Positions 16,465-25,017 of a DNA stretch of 64,000 bases are shown here, piece by piece. A program made the position numbers and the translations under genes. This DNA comes from HGM13006 sp900757695. GTDB taxonomy: Bacteria; Bacillota; Clostridia; Oscillospirales; Oscillospiraceae. Within the stretch, counting starts at the first letter, position 1. Every line of letters starts with the position of its first letter. The stretch spans positions 1-64,000 of the forward strand of contig CAUHNW010000014.1 in NCBI GenBank assembly GCA_959607825.1. Reading direction: 5' to 3'. Under the pieces are notes generated by a model. That model made no database searches and was not told the DNA's origin. It was given only the letters and a program-made list of their open reading frames with translations.

Positions 16465-16713
16465 TTATTCATAAGGGATGGTGGGATAGGCGGCATTTCC
16501 GGAGAGAAGATCCACAAATACCGATGTTTCATACCCAAAGGCGTGGGCCAGCGCAAACAGGTTCCGTGTGGAGATCCGGGTGATCTGTCCTCTTAAAATG
16601 CTGCGGAGAACCTCCGGGGAAATCTGCGTGCCGGCGCTGAGGGTGTCCATGGTGTAGCCGCAGCGCACCATTTCCGCACGGATTTTTCGATGGGCGTCCG
16701 GGGCAACGGTCAT
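16465..16713 (-). CDS. Small XRE-like helix-turn-helix protein
   Basis: This 82-residue protein is essentially one Xre-type HTH: VRCGYTMDTLSAGTQISPEV, then LRSILRGQ and STRNLFALAHAFGY. There is no ligand domain. The start overlaps the stop of the DUF4364 gene by four bases (ATGA), indicating translational coupling. It probably acts as a partner or regulator within that two-gene unit; the target is unknown. Confidence 0.75.
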   Translation of the reverse strand: MTVAPDAHRKIRAEMVRCGYTMDTLSAGTQISPEVLRSILRGQITRISTRNLFALAHAFGYETSVFVDLLSGNAAYPTIPYE

Positions 16714-17261
16714 TTTGACTCCGCCTTTCGATGGGGGCGGTTATCCGTGGCACAGTCCATGGCGGTCTTGTAGAGAATGCCGATATCCCGCTTCATATTT
16801 TCTGCCATAGCCTTGCCAATGGATTCACTGGGGGCCATGAGAGAAATGCTCATCATGGGCATGTCGCCGTCCCGATAGTGGACGGAGGTGATCCAGCGGC
16901 CATTTTCGTCCTGCATAGTCTGGGTGGACAGCATGCTTTCCCGATGGAGCTGGTTGATCTTATCGGCAATGGCGGCAGAGACCTTCTGCACCACGGGCAC
17001 GGCCAATGAGTCCTCTACATAGCTGCCCTGCGTGCGGCCCTTTTCGGTAATATAATAGCGGCCCTCGGCATCGGCGGTGATGTGGCCGGATTCCTGAAGC
17101 TCTCCCAGACTCTCTACCAGCGTGAAATAATTGAGACTGTCATCCTGATAGGCCACTTCATACAGGTCTTCCAGACGGAGAGGACTGTCGATCCGGGATA
17201 GAATAAACAGCACCAACACCTTTACGTCCATTTTATCGTGCAGATAGCCCAGCGGTTCCAT
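16710..17261 (-). CDS. DUF4364-family protein (predicted winged-helix)
   Basis: This 183-residue protein resembles the DUF4364 family of Firmicutes: an N-terminal winged-helix-like part (VLVLFILSRIDSPLRLEDLY, then ELQESGHITADAEGRYYITE) and a C-terminal alpha/beta part (WITSVHYRDGDMPMMSISLM). A DNA-binding role is plausible but unproven. The ATG at 17261 is preferred because AAAGGTG lies 10 bases upstream; a GTG four codons earlier has no better site. It is first in a two-gene unit with the small HTH gene and has a clear promoter. Confidence 0.75.
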   Translation of the reverse strand: MEPLGYLHDKMDVKVLVLFILSRIDSPLRLEDLYEVAYQDDSLNYFTLVESLGELQESGHITADAEGRYYITEKGRTQGSYVEDSLAVPVVQKVSAAIADKINQLHRESMLSTQTMQDENGRWITSVHYRDGDMPMMSISLMAPSESIGKAMAENMKRDIGILYKTAMDCATDNRPHRKAESK

Positions 17262-17337
17262 ATGCCCACGCACCTTTCGCTACAGTAGTCCAAAATCAGA
17301 TCACAGGGAAGCGGCAGCTTCCTGCCTGATCCCTACC

Positions 17338-17366
17338 ATTATAGCCGAAGTGCAGCGAAATTACAA
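17338..17366 (-). promoter_or_regulatory. Promoter for the DUF4364 operon
   Basis: On the minus strand, TTGTAA (17361-17366), 17-base spacer, TATAAT (17338-17343). Confidence 0.7.
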
Positions 17367-17436
17367 CCCCGGGCCGGGAGCAGGAAAAACGGAAAATAGA
17401 AAAGTCGAAAAAGGAAAATAAAATTTCAAAAAACGC

Positions 17437-17464
17437 TTGACATTCTGAAAAATTCCTGTATAAT
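17437..17464 (+). promoter_or_regulatory. Promoter for tRNA-Gly
   Basis: Consensus TTGACA (17437-17442), 16-base spacer and TATAAT (17459-17464), 15 bases before the mature tRNA. Confidence 0.85.
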
Positions 17465-17478
17465 AAGCCATGCGAGTT

Positions 17479-17554
17479 GCGGGTGTAGCTCATCTGGTAG
17501 AGCGCCACCTTGCCAAGGTGGAGGTAGCGAGTTCGAGCCTCGTCACCCGCTCCA
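17479..17554 (+). tRNA. tRNA-Gly (anticodon GCC)
   Basis: A 76-base cloverleaf with acceptor arms GCGGGTG and CACCCGC, a D arm with AGCTCATCTGGTAGAGC, anticodon stem CCACC/GGTGG around the loop TTGCCAA (anticodon GCC), and a T arm containing GAGTTCGAGCCTC. The 3' TCCA is encoded, so CCA is not added post-transcriptionally. It is a single tRNA with its own promoter and terminator. Confidence 0.97.
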
Positions 17555-17584
17555 AGCGCCGACAATGTGTCGGCGCTTTTTTTT
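17555..17584 (+). terminator. Terminator of tRNA-Gly
   Basis: A 10-base perfect stem (17555-17564 / 17568-17577) with a 3-base loop and eight Ts. Confidence 0.92.
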
Positions 17585-17610
17585 ATATCAAAATGCAGGA
17601 GGGCTGTAAG

Positions 17611-18711
17611 ATGGATCAGATTCTTTCGGAGTTTTTAGAGTTGGCTGCGTATTCCGTGCCATCCAAGCATGAGACGGAGATCCGGCAGTGCCTGATGGAA
17701 AAGCTTTTGGAACTGGGCTTTTCCGTTTCAGTGGATGAAGCGTTTCCGGAGACCCACAGCGGCAGCCTTTACGGCTTTCTGCGTGGGACACTGCCCGGGG
17801 AGCCAATCCTGTTTACGGCGCATATGGACACGGTGACGCCCTGTGAGAACAAAAAGATCACGGTGGAGCCGGATGGTACCATTCACACCGACGGCACAAC
17901 GATCCTTGGCGGGGATGACCTCACCGGCGTTGTAGAGCTGCTGGCGGCGGTTCGCCGGATTCGTCAGGAAAAGTGTCCCCACCGGGATATTGAGATCATC
18001 TTTACGGCCTGTGAGGAATATTTTGTGCAGGGGGCTCAGCGGCTGGACTACAGCCGGATCCGTTCCCGTGAAGCCTATGTGCTGGATACCGACGGTGAGA
18101 TCGGCAGCGCTGTCCTTGCAGCTCCCACAGGCATCCGGGTCATGGCCACCATGGAGGGAAAGGCTTCTCATGCGGCGTTAAAGCCGGAGGACGGCGTGAA
18201 TGCGGTGGTGATGGCAGCGGATGCCATTTCCCACATGAAGCTGGGCCGGGTGGATGCGGATACCACGGCCAATATTGGCATTATTCAGGGCGGCGGCAGC
18301 GGCAATATTGTGCCGGATCGCTGCTTTGTGGAGGGGGAGACCCGTTCTTTGGTGCACGCATCGGCCATTGCACAGCGGGATCATATGGCGCAGTGCTTCC
18401 AAAACGCAGCGGAAAAAGCGGGGGGAAGCTGTAAATTAGAGCTTTCCACAGTTTATACAGCGTGGTCAGTGGAGCCGGAGGAGCCTATTTGCAGGCGCTT
18501 CCATCGGGCGGCGGAAAGAGCAGGGCTGAAGCCGTGCTTCCTTCGGGCCTGTGGCGGCAGTGACGCCAGCTTTTTATCCGCACATGGCATTCGCTGCCTT
18601 GTACTGGCAACGGGAATGCATGAGATCCACTCGGTACGGGAGTATACCACGGTGGGAGAGATGGAGACCATGGCACAGGTGGTAAAGCACCTGATGTGTG
18701 ATCCGGAATAA
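17611..18711 (+). CDS. M20-family metallopeptidase, PepT-like
   Basis: This 366-residue cytosolic zinc peptidase of the M20/PepT group has the di-zinc site visible in order: H (LFTAHMDTVTP), D (TILGGDDLTGV), the catalytic Glu pair (FTACEEYF), D (YVLDTDGEIG) and the C-terminal His (ATGMHEIHS). The dimerisation lid occupies about residues 180-290. Length and motif order fit the tripeptidase-like subgroup in Clostridia. The ATG 17611 has AGGAGGG at 17597-17603. An upstream in-frame extension runs through the tRNA and is rejected. No separate promoter is evident after the tRNA terminator. Confidence 0.88.
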   Translation: MDQILSEFLELAAYSVPSKHETEIRQCLMEKLLELGFSVSVDEAFPETHSGSLYGFLRGTLPGEPILFTAHMDTVTPCENKKITVEPDGTIHTDGTTILGGDDLTGVVELLAAVRRIRQEKCPHRDIEIIFTACEEYFVQGAQRLDYSRIRSREAYVLDTDGEIGSAVLAAPTGIRVMATMEGKASHAALKPEDGVNAVVMAADAISHMKLGRVDADTTANIGIIQGGGSGNIVPDRCFVEGETRSLVHASAIAQRDHMAQCFQNAAEKAGGSCKLELSTVYTAWSVEPEEPICRRFHRAAERAGLKPCFLRACGGSDASFLSAHGIRCLVLATGMHEIHSVREYTTVGEMETMAQVVKHLMCDPE

Positions 18712-18727
18712 GACAGGGTTCAAAAAA

Positions 18728-18762
18728 GCGCTGTGCATCTTTGGGGGATGCACAGCGCCAAT
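18728..18762. terminator. Bidirectional terminator between convergent genes
   Basis: A perfect 12-base stem (18728-18739 / 18747-18758). The plus strand continues CAATTTTG and the minus strand reads into TTTTTTG. Confidence 0.85.
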
Positions 18763-18778
18763 TTTGTCTTCCGGTTCT

Positions 18779-20896
18779 TTACAGCTGCATGATCGCCGCA
18801 TAGGCGGTGTTGTTGCAGTTACGGATGCCCTCGGGATAGAAGCAGTCGCCGATCGTGACGACCTTGGGGGCTGCATCATGGAATGCGTCTGCATTCAGCG
18901 CCTGACGTCCGCCGGAGATTACGACAGAATCACAGGTAAGCGTGCGGGTCTCATGGGGCAGCTTGGATTTATCAATCTGGGGCATGGGGGGAGGGCCGCC
19001 GGGGCCTTTGGGCTGTTCGCCGTTTTCCTCTGCAAAGGCTGCATGAGGATCAAAGGGCTCCTGACGGGGCGGGAAGCCCTCGGGACGGGAATCCGGCATG
19101 ACGGAAGGAGCGCCGTCCTTGTGTGCCATCATCATCATCATGCCAAAGTCGCCATCCAGCTTCGGAACATTCAGTGTTACGTCCAGTGTAACACTGGTGG
19201 GGGTGACGGCTACGGTCTTTGCATTGTCAAGGCAGGAGAAGTTGGGCTCGTTTTCATAGTCCAGCTCCGTGGCACGCTTGGAATGGGGATCGTCAAAGAG
19301 CTTGGCATCTCCACGGGTGACAAGGGTGGTTTTATGTCCGGCCTTTGCCAGATACAGGGCTGCTTCACGGCCGGTGTCTCCGCCGCCAATGACCACTGCG
19401 TTATGCCCAAGCTCCTGCTCATGGCCAAACACGTCTTCGGCCAGCCATATCTTGGGATCCTGCGCACCTGCTACGGGGATCCGCTTGGCACTGGAACCGA
19501 GTGCGGCAATGATAACGTCATAGCCCTGCTTCTTCATAAGCTCCGGGGTGACTTCGGTATTGAGATGTACCGTGACATTGGATTTTCCAATCTCCCGGAT
19601 CAGCCAGTTCTTATAATCCTTCAGATTCCACTTGAAATCAACAAAATCAGCGAATTTCAGCTGGCCGCCAAGTGTACCTGATTTTTCATACAGGGTGACA
19701 TCATGCCCCTGCTCTACACCGAACAGGGCAGCACGCATACCTGCGGGCCCGCCGCCAATCACGGCGATTTTTTTCTTTTCACCGGTGGGGTGGAACATGC
19801 GGTCCAGCATGTGGTGGTAGCCTGCCAGCGGGTTTACAGCGCAGAAGCTGCCATGGCAGCCGTTGCACAGCAGACAGGGGGTAATATCCTCGCCGTGGCC
19901 GGCCTTGATCTTATCATAGTAGTGCTCATCACAGATAAAGGCACGAGCCATGGAGACACAGTCACACTTTCCCTCTGCAATGAACCGGTCGATGAGGTCG
20001 GGATCATGGAAGCCGCCAACCGGGGAGAAGGCACATCGGATGCCGCGGGCCTTTGCAGCTGCGGCAAACTGGAGGTTGTAGGGATTGCTTTTCTGGAGAT
20101 TATGGCTGTTTACGTGGGTGTAAGAGCCGTCCCAGCCACGGATCTGGAAGATATCCACCAGCCCCTCACAGAGCTTGCAATAGCCAAGCCAGTCCTCCAG
20201 CGTATAGCCGCCTTCTTCTGTGGCAGAGGTCTGACACTCGATCAGGAAGTCCTGCCCACAGGCTTCCTTGATGCGGCGGAATACCTCCAGCGTCAGTGTG
20301 GCACGCTCCTCCATGGTTTTGCCGCCGTATTTGTCGGTGCGGTGGTTGAACCATGGGCTGAGGCTGCATGCCAGAATGCTGCCACGGTAGCAGGCATAGA
20401 TGGTAACGCCGTCAAAGCCCATGCCCTTGAAGTAGACACTGGCATTGACAAAATCCTGAATCATGCCTTCCAGACGCTGGGCGGAAATGGCGGGCTTTTC
20501 AAAGAGGTTTGCGGAGTAGTCACCGGTCATGGGGATGGCATTCCAGTCGGGAACATCGGAGATCATCACGTTCTGAGGCTCAATGGCCATCATGGATGCA
20601 GTGGCAAGGCTGCCCTGGGCATGGATCTTGTCAATGATCTCCATATAGGCCTTGCGGCTCTTGGGGTCATCCATATGACAGGGGGCCATGCGGCTATAAT
20701 TGCCATCGCAGTCCGGCAGAGCGCCCACGCCAACGCAGACCAGTGCAGCGCCGTTTCGGGCCAGATGCTCATAGAAGGGGCCGGAGAGCTCCGGCTCCAT
20801 TTCGTCAGAGGAGACGCATTTGGAATTCAGCATACGATTTTTCAGCGTGATATTGCCAATTTTTAAGGGTGAGAGCAAATGCTCATAGCGTGCCAT
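18779..20896 (-). CDS. Divergent OYE/enoate-reductase-like flavoenzyme with an inserted Met/Pro-rich segment
   Basis: This 705-residue paralogue of the 10211-12187 enzyme has an FMN barrel (LLSPLKIGNITLKNRMLNSK, SPWFNHRTDKYGGK), a Cys cluster (CLLCNGCHGSFCAVNP) and tandem dinucleotide-binding folds (IAVIGGGPAGMRAALFG and AVVIGGGDTGREAALYLA). The usual HGxHGY catalytic loop is replaced by IYACYRGSILACSLSP, so the normal active-site His and Tyr are missing. The last dinucleotide domain carries an extra stretch of about 60 residues, rich in Met and Pro (MMMMMAHKD, GPGGPPPMPQ). Cluster spacing CxxCxxC-x4-C is also atypical. It follows a solute-binding lipoprotein gene on the same strand with a hairpin between. 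It may reduce an unusual imported compound or have changed chemistry. Confidence 0.85.
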   Translation of the reverse strand: MARYEHLLSPLKIGNITLKNRMLNSKCVSSDEMEPELSGPFYEHLARNGAALVCVGVGALPDCDGNYSRMAPCHMDDPKSRKAYMEIIDKIHAQGSLATASMMAIEPQNVMISDVPDWNAIPMTGDYSANLFEKPAISAQRLEGMIQDFVNASVYFKGMGFDGVTIYACYRGSILACSLSPWFNHRTDKYGGKTMEERATLTLEVFRRIKEACGQDFLIECQTSATEEGGYTLEDWLGYCKLCEGLVDIFQIRGWDGSYTHVNSHNLQKSNPYNLQFAAAAKARGIRCAFSPVGGFHDPDLIDRFIAEGKCDCVSMARAFICDEHYYDKIKAGHGEDITPCLLCNGCHGSFCAVNPLAGYHHMLDRMFHPTGEKKKIAVIGGGPAGMRAALFGVEQGHDVTLYEKSGTLGGQLKFADFVDFKWNLKDYKNWLIREIGKSNVTVHLNTEVTPELMKKQGYDVIIAALGSSAKRIPVAGAQDPKIWLAEDVFGHEQELGHNAVVIGGGDTGREAALYLAKAGHKTTLVTRGDAKLFDDPHSKRATELDYENEPNFSCLDNAKTVAVTPTSVTLDVTLNVPKLDGDFGMMMMMAHKDGAPSVMPDSRPEGFPPRQEPFDPHAAFAEENGEQPKGPGGPPPMPQIDKSKLPHETRTLTCDSVVISGGRQALNADAFHDAAPKVVTIGDCFYPEGIRNCNNTAYAAIMQL

Positions 20897-20935
20897 AGTT
20901 TATCAGCCTTTCTTTTCTTTCGGAGATGTCATGGA

Positions 20936-20966
20936 ATGGCCGGGAGAAATAAGCTCTCCCGGCCAT
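20936..20966. terminator. Hairpin between the solute-binding protein and flavoenzyme genes
   Basis: A perfect 12-base GC-rich stem (20936-20947 / 20955-20966) with no clear T-tract on the minus strand. It may be a partial terminator or an mRNA-stabilising hairpin that sets unequal expression of the two genes. Confidence 0.55.
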
Positions 20967-20986
20967 AGAATTCAAACGCTGCGGGA

Positions 20987-22780
20987 TCAGCTGTTGGCTG
21001 CATCGTAGGCAGCCTGCTCCAGCTCGATGCATTCCTCAATGCCCATGTCCTTCAGCTGGGAAACAAAGGTATCCCACTGGGTGTCAATGTCGGCGTCACC
21101 GTTGCAGAACTGGGAGATCATCTGGTTGGCATAAGTCATAATGTCGGTGGCCTTGTAGGTCTCGGCCTCCTTCTGCTCGGTGGTCATGGTGACGTTGCTG
21201 GAAATTGCCATGGTGCCATCCAGATTGGAGGTCCATACGTCCCAAGCCTCGTTTACCAGATCGGAGTTCAGATAGGCACTGCGGTACCGGAGCATCAGAG
21301 AAGGCATGGTGCCAAAGGCGCAGCGGCAGCGCATATAGTTGGAGGCGGAGAGACCGAATTCGTTGTTTACAACGGCATCGGTGAACTTGGGGGTGCTGCT
21401 TTCATCCAGCGTATAGTCGGTACCCTCCAGACCAAAGTTGTAGAAGGCAATGCCGTCCTCGGAGAACCAGTAGTCCAGCCATGCCATGGCGATGTCGGGA
21501 TCCTCGCAGGCGGAGCTGACGGAGATCGCAGTGATATCATCGGCGGGTGCCAGCGTCATTTCGGTCATGTGCTGCTTGTCTCCCTTGTTCTGGACCGGGG
21601 AGGCCATGCAGACCACGGGAACGGTGTAGTTGTCGATGCCCTCGCCGGAGGTGCACCATACGCCCATCTGGTCGGAGGTGATCTGGCCGCTGAGGTAGCT
21701 GGAGAAGGGATCGTATTCAATGGAAACAAAGTCAGAATCCATCAGGCCCTCTTCATACCAGTCGTGGATCATGGTGAGATAGTCACGGTATCCATCCTCG
21801 ATAAAGGAGCACTTCACTACGCCGTCCTCCACATAGTAGGGGAGACTGGAACCGCTGCCGCCTGCTCCGCCGGAGCCGCTGACATTATAGGTGGCAACAT
21901 TGTAGCCCTCGGTGAGCGTGGTGATGGTGCAGTTGTTGTTCATGTAGATGGCGCTGGAACAGTTGTATTTGTCCTTGAATGCCTTCAGCACATCGTGAAG
22001 CTCGTCGTAGGTCTCAGGGACGTCCAGACCGCATTCCTCCAGCCAATCCTTCCGAAGCACAAGTCCCTGATTGTTGATGAAGCTGTCGTAGGTGCCCATA
22101 AACTGGAGCACCTTTCCGTCGGTGAGATAATAAGGTGTCTCGGCGTCGTTGGAATGGATCAGGTAATCATAGTTGGGGGCATAGGCGGAAAGGTCGTCAG
22201 TGAGATCCATAATAATATCATCACCGAGCGCACCGGAAAGACCGGTGGAATAATAGGTACCCAGATTTTTGATGAGATCGGGATAGTCGCCGGAGGCGAG
22301 AAGAACGTTATACTGTTCCGATGCGGTAAAGAAATTCACTTCGGTGGTTTCCACATGAACCCCTGTGAGCTCCTCCAGCTTCTGCATGTATTCAAAGTCA
22401 TTATAATTGTTGATGCCCAGATTCGCAAGATCACCCATGAGGTTTACTGCGGTGGTGAGCATGGTCAGCTCTGCGCCGTCCTCGGAGATGGGCAGGGATA
22501 CTTCGTTCTGATAGTCCAGCTCTGCCTTTTCACTGCCCGGGAAGGTGATGTTATGTACCGGTCCGGGAGCGGCTTCTGCCTCGGAGGCTTCCGCGGCGGA
22601 ACCGACATCGGCGGGAGCGGCTGCTTCCGGTGCGGAGGCTTGGACAGCAGATTGGGGCGCAGAGGCTGCGGAAGCAGCTGCGCTGTCTCCGGAGGCGGAA
22701 GAGGACTGATCTCCGCAGCCGGCCAGCAGGCTCAGTCCCAGTGCTGCACACAGGGTCAGACTCATTAGTTTTTTCTTCAT
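20987..22780 (-). CDS. Extracellular solute-binding lipoprotein (ABC family 1), orphan
   Basis: This 597-residue protein has a lipoprotein signal (MKKKLMSLTLCAALGLSLLA, then GC at the lipobox), a long Ala/Ser/Glu-rich linker to about residue 75, and a periplasmic-binding-protein type fold of the LipO/YtcQ sort (YNVLLASGDYPDLIKNLGTY, QGLVLRKDWLEECGLDVPET). Such proteins bind oligosaccharides or other ligands for ABC importers. No permease or ATPase genes are adjacent, so its partner is elsewhere or it works as a sensor. The ATG 22780 gives a proper signal peptide. AAGGAG lies 14 bases upstream, rather far, while an upstream in-frame TTG is too close to it. A paralogue is at 34845-36611. Confidence 0.85.
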   Translation of the reverse strand: MKKKLMSLTLCAALGLSLLAGCGDQSSSASGDSAAASAASAPQSAVQASAPEAAAPADVGSAAEASEAEAAPGPVHNITFPGSEKAELDYQNEVSLPISEDGAELTMLTTAVNLMGDLANLGINNYNDFEYMQKLEELTGVHVETTEVNFFTASEQYNVLLASGDYPDLIKNLGTYYSTGLSGALGDDIIMDLTDDLSAYAPNYDYLIHSNDAETPYYLTDGKVLQFMGTYDSFINNQGLVLRKDWLEECGLDVPETYDELHDVLKAFKDKYNCSSAIYMNNNCTITTLTEGYNVATYNVSGSGGAGGSGSSLPYYVEDGVVKCSFIEDGYRDYLTMIHDWYEEGLMDSDFVSIEYDPFSSYLSGQITSDQMGVWCTSGEGIDNYTVPVVCMASPVQNKGDKQHMTEMTLAPADDITAISVSSACEDPDIAMAWLDYWFSEDGIAFYNFGLEGTDYTLDESSTPKFTDAVVNNEFGLSASNYMRCRCAFGTMPSLMLRYRSAYLNSDLVNEAWDVWTSNLDGTMAISSNVTMTTEQKEAETYKATDIMTYANQMISQFCNGDADIDTQWDTFVSQLKDMGIEECIELEQAAYDAANS

Positions 22781-23025
22781 AGTTTGATGCAATTCTCCTT
22801 GCTTGTTATATTTGGATCTTCTCCATATGCCCTATTATATGGACGAAAAAGCGGGAGAAAAGGGCTGGTTTCTGCTGGATGTGACGATTTTGACATTCGG
22901 ACGCTAAATATGATGTGTCATTTTTCACACAGGCGGGATGCACGGTAAGGGAGGGGGCTGCAAAACTCCGATTCCCGCCGCTTTTCAAACAAGGCAGGCC
23001 CACAGTCAGAGAAAAGGCGAAAAAT
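22781..23025. other. Intergenic region between the lipoprotein gene and rnpB
   Basis: About 245 bases without a supported gene. A TATAAT on the minus strand (22834-22839) could be the -10 for the lipoprotein gene, but no good -35 is seen. A short imperfect repeat TGTGTCATTTTTCACACA lies at about 22914-22931 and may be a regulator site. Confidence 0.4.
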
Positions 23026-23067
23026 GCCCAAAGGGAGCGACACATTTCTGCATCGCTCCCTTTGGGC
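23026..23067 (-). terminator. Terminator of rnpB
   Basis: A perfect 15-base stem (23053-23067 / 23026-23040 read on the minus strand) followed by ATTTTTC, immediately after the RNase P RNA. Confidence 0.9.
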
Positions 23068-23475
23068 GTGATCTGGCCTATAAGCCGGGTTCTGTAATCG
23101 ACAGCCATCTATCTTGGCGCACCGTTGCCGATACGCTCCAGCCACCTAAGCGGAGACAGCCGGGCCAGCCTTGCCTCCATTGCGGTGTTGCTCCGGATAG
23201 AGTTTACAGGGCTGCACGCTTTCACACGGCAGCCGGTGAGCTCTTACCTCGCCTTTCCACCCTTACCGCAGATGCGCCAGTGCACTATCAAGCGAGCGTA
23301 GAAGCTCATAAAGGTTGACATAGTGATGGCGTTCACCTGCGGCGGTATATCTCTGTTGCACTTTTCCTGTAGTCGCCTACGGCGGGCGTTACCCGTTATC
23401 CTTGCCCTATGGAGCCCGGACTTTCCTCACAGGGGGCCTTTCGGCGCACCCTCCGCGGCTGTCCGGCCAGGTCAC
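23068..23475 (-). ncRNA. rnpB: RNase P RNA, bacterial class A
   Basis: The minus strand has the hallmark RNase P RNA blocks: near the 5' end CCCCCTGTGAGGAAAGTCCG and GGCAAGGATAACGGGTAAC, later GAAAGTGCAACAGAGATATA-like sequence (here GAAAAGTGCAACAGAGATAT), GGTAAGGGTGGAAAGGCGAG, and near the 3' end ACAGAACCCGGCTTATAGGC. The ends GTGACCTGGCC and GGCCAGATCAC pair as helix P1 with one mismatch, fixing the extent at about 408 bases. It is the catalytic subunit that matures tRNA 5' ends. A consensus promoter and a strong terminator flank it. Confidence 0.96.
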
Positions 23476-23482
23476 GGAATCT

Positions 23483-23511
23483 ATCATACTTTAATTTAGA
23501 GAGGTTGTCAA
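23483..23511 (-). promoter_or_regulatory. Promoter for rnpB
   Basis: On the minus strand, consensus TTGACA (23506-23511), 17-base spacer and TATGAT (23483-23488), with the start expected next to P1. Confidence 0.85.
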
Positions 23512-23565
23512 ATACTTTATGCAGTGCCGGGCGGAAAACCATTCCACGGGAAAAAGCCAAATCCG

Positions 23566-23594
23566 TTGCAAAATATGACGGTTTCGTGTACAAT
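23566..23594 (+). promoter_or_regulatory. Promoter for the murD operon
   Basis: TTGCAA (23566-23571), 17-base spacer and TACAAT (23589-23594), 40 bases before murD. Confidence 0.75.
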
Positions 23595-23634
23595 ATAACA
23601 TTGCCTATAAAAATGTAATTAAGGACTGATCCAT

Positions 23635-25017
23635 ATGACAGTAAATGAATATTTTGAAGCCCTCCGGGGCAAGCGGGTCTGCGTGATCGGACTTGGCATC
23701 AGCAACCGTCCGCTGGTGAGAATGCTGCTGGAACGGAATATTCCGGTAGAGTGCCGGGATAAGACCCCCAGAGAGAAGCTTTTGCCGGAGGTGCTGGAGC
23801 TGGAGCAGCTGGGCGCAAAGCTGACGCTTGGGGAGGACTACCTGGAGAACATTCAGGCGGATGTGGTGTTCCGGACGCCGGGCCTTAACGCCTTTTGCCC
23901 GCAGCTGATGGCGCTTCGGGCCCATGGGTGCACGGTCACCTCCGAGATGGAGGCTTTCTTTGCGGTGTGCCCCTGTACCATTTTCGGTGTCACCGGGTCC
24001 GATGGAAAGACTACCACCACGACCCTGATTGCAAAGCTGCTGGAAGGCGCCGGGAAGACCGTATACTGCGGCGGCAACATCGGTACGCCGCTGCTGCCTC
24101 TGGCAGAAAAAATGAAAAAAGACGATGTGGCCGTGGTGGAGCTGTCCTCGTTCCAGCTCATGGGCATGAACCAGAGCCCCCATGTGGCTGTAGTGACCAA
24201 TCTCTCCCCCAATCATCTGGATATCCACAAGGACATGGAGGAGTATGTGACAGCCAAGGAGAATATTTATCTTCACCAGAATCAGCAGGATACGGTGGTG
24301 CTGAATCTGGATAATGATATTACCAACAGCTTTGTGCCAAAAGCAAAGGGCAGCGTCATGCAGTTCTCCCGGGTAAAAAGACCGGAGAAGGGCTATTATC
24401 TCCGGAATGACGGCATGATCTGCCGGGTGGACGGAGCGGCGGAGCAGGAGATCTTTCCGGCAAGTGAGATCCTGATTCCCGGCGTCCACAACATCGAAAA
24501 CTATATGACTGCCTTCTGTGCAGTGGATGGCCTTGTACCGGTGACGGTCATGGAGCAGCTGGCAAAGACCTTTGGCGGCGTTGCCCATCGCATCGAGCTG
24601 GTGCGGGTAAAGGACGGCGTGAAATACTATGACAGCTCCATTGACTCCTCGCCCAACCGAACCCGTGCCGCCCTGCGGAGCTTCCGGCAGAAGGTAATCA
24701 TGGTGGCCGGAGGCAAGGACAAGGGCATCGGCTATGATGACCTTGGCCCGGAGCTTCGGGAGCATGTAAAGCTGCTGGTGCTTACCGGCATGACCGCAGG
24801 AAAGATCCGTGCTGCAGCGGAGAAGGTACCCGGCTATGACGGCACGAACCCGGAGATTCTGGACGTAGAGGGCTTTGACGATGCCATTCGGGCAGCGGCG
24901 GCCCGGGCCAAGGCGGGGGATGTGGTGATCCTTTCGCCTGCCAGCACGTCCTTTGACCGATTCCGTAATTTTGAAGAGCGGGGGGACCGCTTCAAGAAGG
25001 TTGTGATGGAGCTGTGA
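23635..25017 (+). CDS. murD: UDP-N-acetylmuramoylalanine--D-glutamate ligase
   Basis: This 460-residue Mur ligase adds D-Glu to UDP-MurNAc-L-Ala in the cytosolic stage of peptidoglycan synthesis. It has an N-terminal Rossmann-like UDP-binding part (RVCVIGLGISNRPLVRMLLE), the ATP loop GVTGSDGKTTTTTLIAKLL, the central VVELSSFQLMGM and NLSPNHLDIH motifs, and the C-terminal ligase domain with HRIELVRVKDGVKYYDSSID and a KDKGIGYDDL loop. The stop is overlapped by the start of the first M42 gene (TGATG), so it heads a long polycistronic run. Unusually, murD here stands without other mur/fts cell-division genes. Confidence 0.95.
   Translation: MTVNEYFEALRGKRVCVIGLGISNRPLVRMLLERNIPVECRDKTPREKLLPEVLELEQLGAKLTLGEDYLENIQADVVFRTPGLNAFCPQLMALRAHGCTVTSEMEAFFAVCPCTIFGVTGSDGKTTTTTLIAKLLEGAGKTVYCGGNIGTPLLPLAEKMKKDDVAVVELSSFQLMGMNQSPHVAVVTNLSPNHLDIHKDMEEYVTAKENIYLHQNQQDTVVLNLDNDITNSFVPKAKGSVMQFSRVKRPEKGYYLRNDGMICRVDGAAEQEIFPASEILIPGVHNIENYMTAFCAVDGLVPVTVMEQLAKTFGGVAHRIELVRVKDGVKYYDSSIDSSPNRTRAALRSFRQKVIMVAGGKDKGIGYDDLGPELREHVKLLVLTGMTAGKIRAAAEKVPGYDGTNPEILDVEGFDDAIRAAAARAKAGDVVILSPASTSFDRFRNFEERGDRFKKVVMEL

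Noticed and set aside
17470..17610. Upstream in-frame extension of the M20 peptidase through the tRNA-Gly gene
   Set aside because: It reads through a mature tRNA and its terminator. The ATG at 17611 has a proper ribosome binding site.
23605..24765. Open frame antisense to murD
   Set aside because: murD is a complete Mur ligase with clear motifs. The minus-strand frame has no supporting signals.
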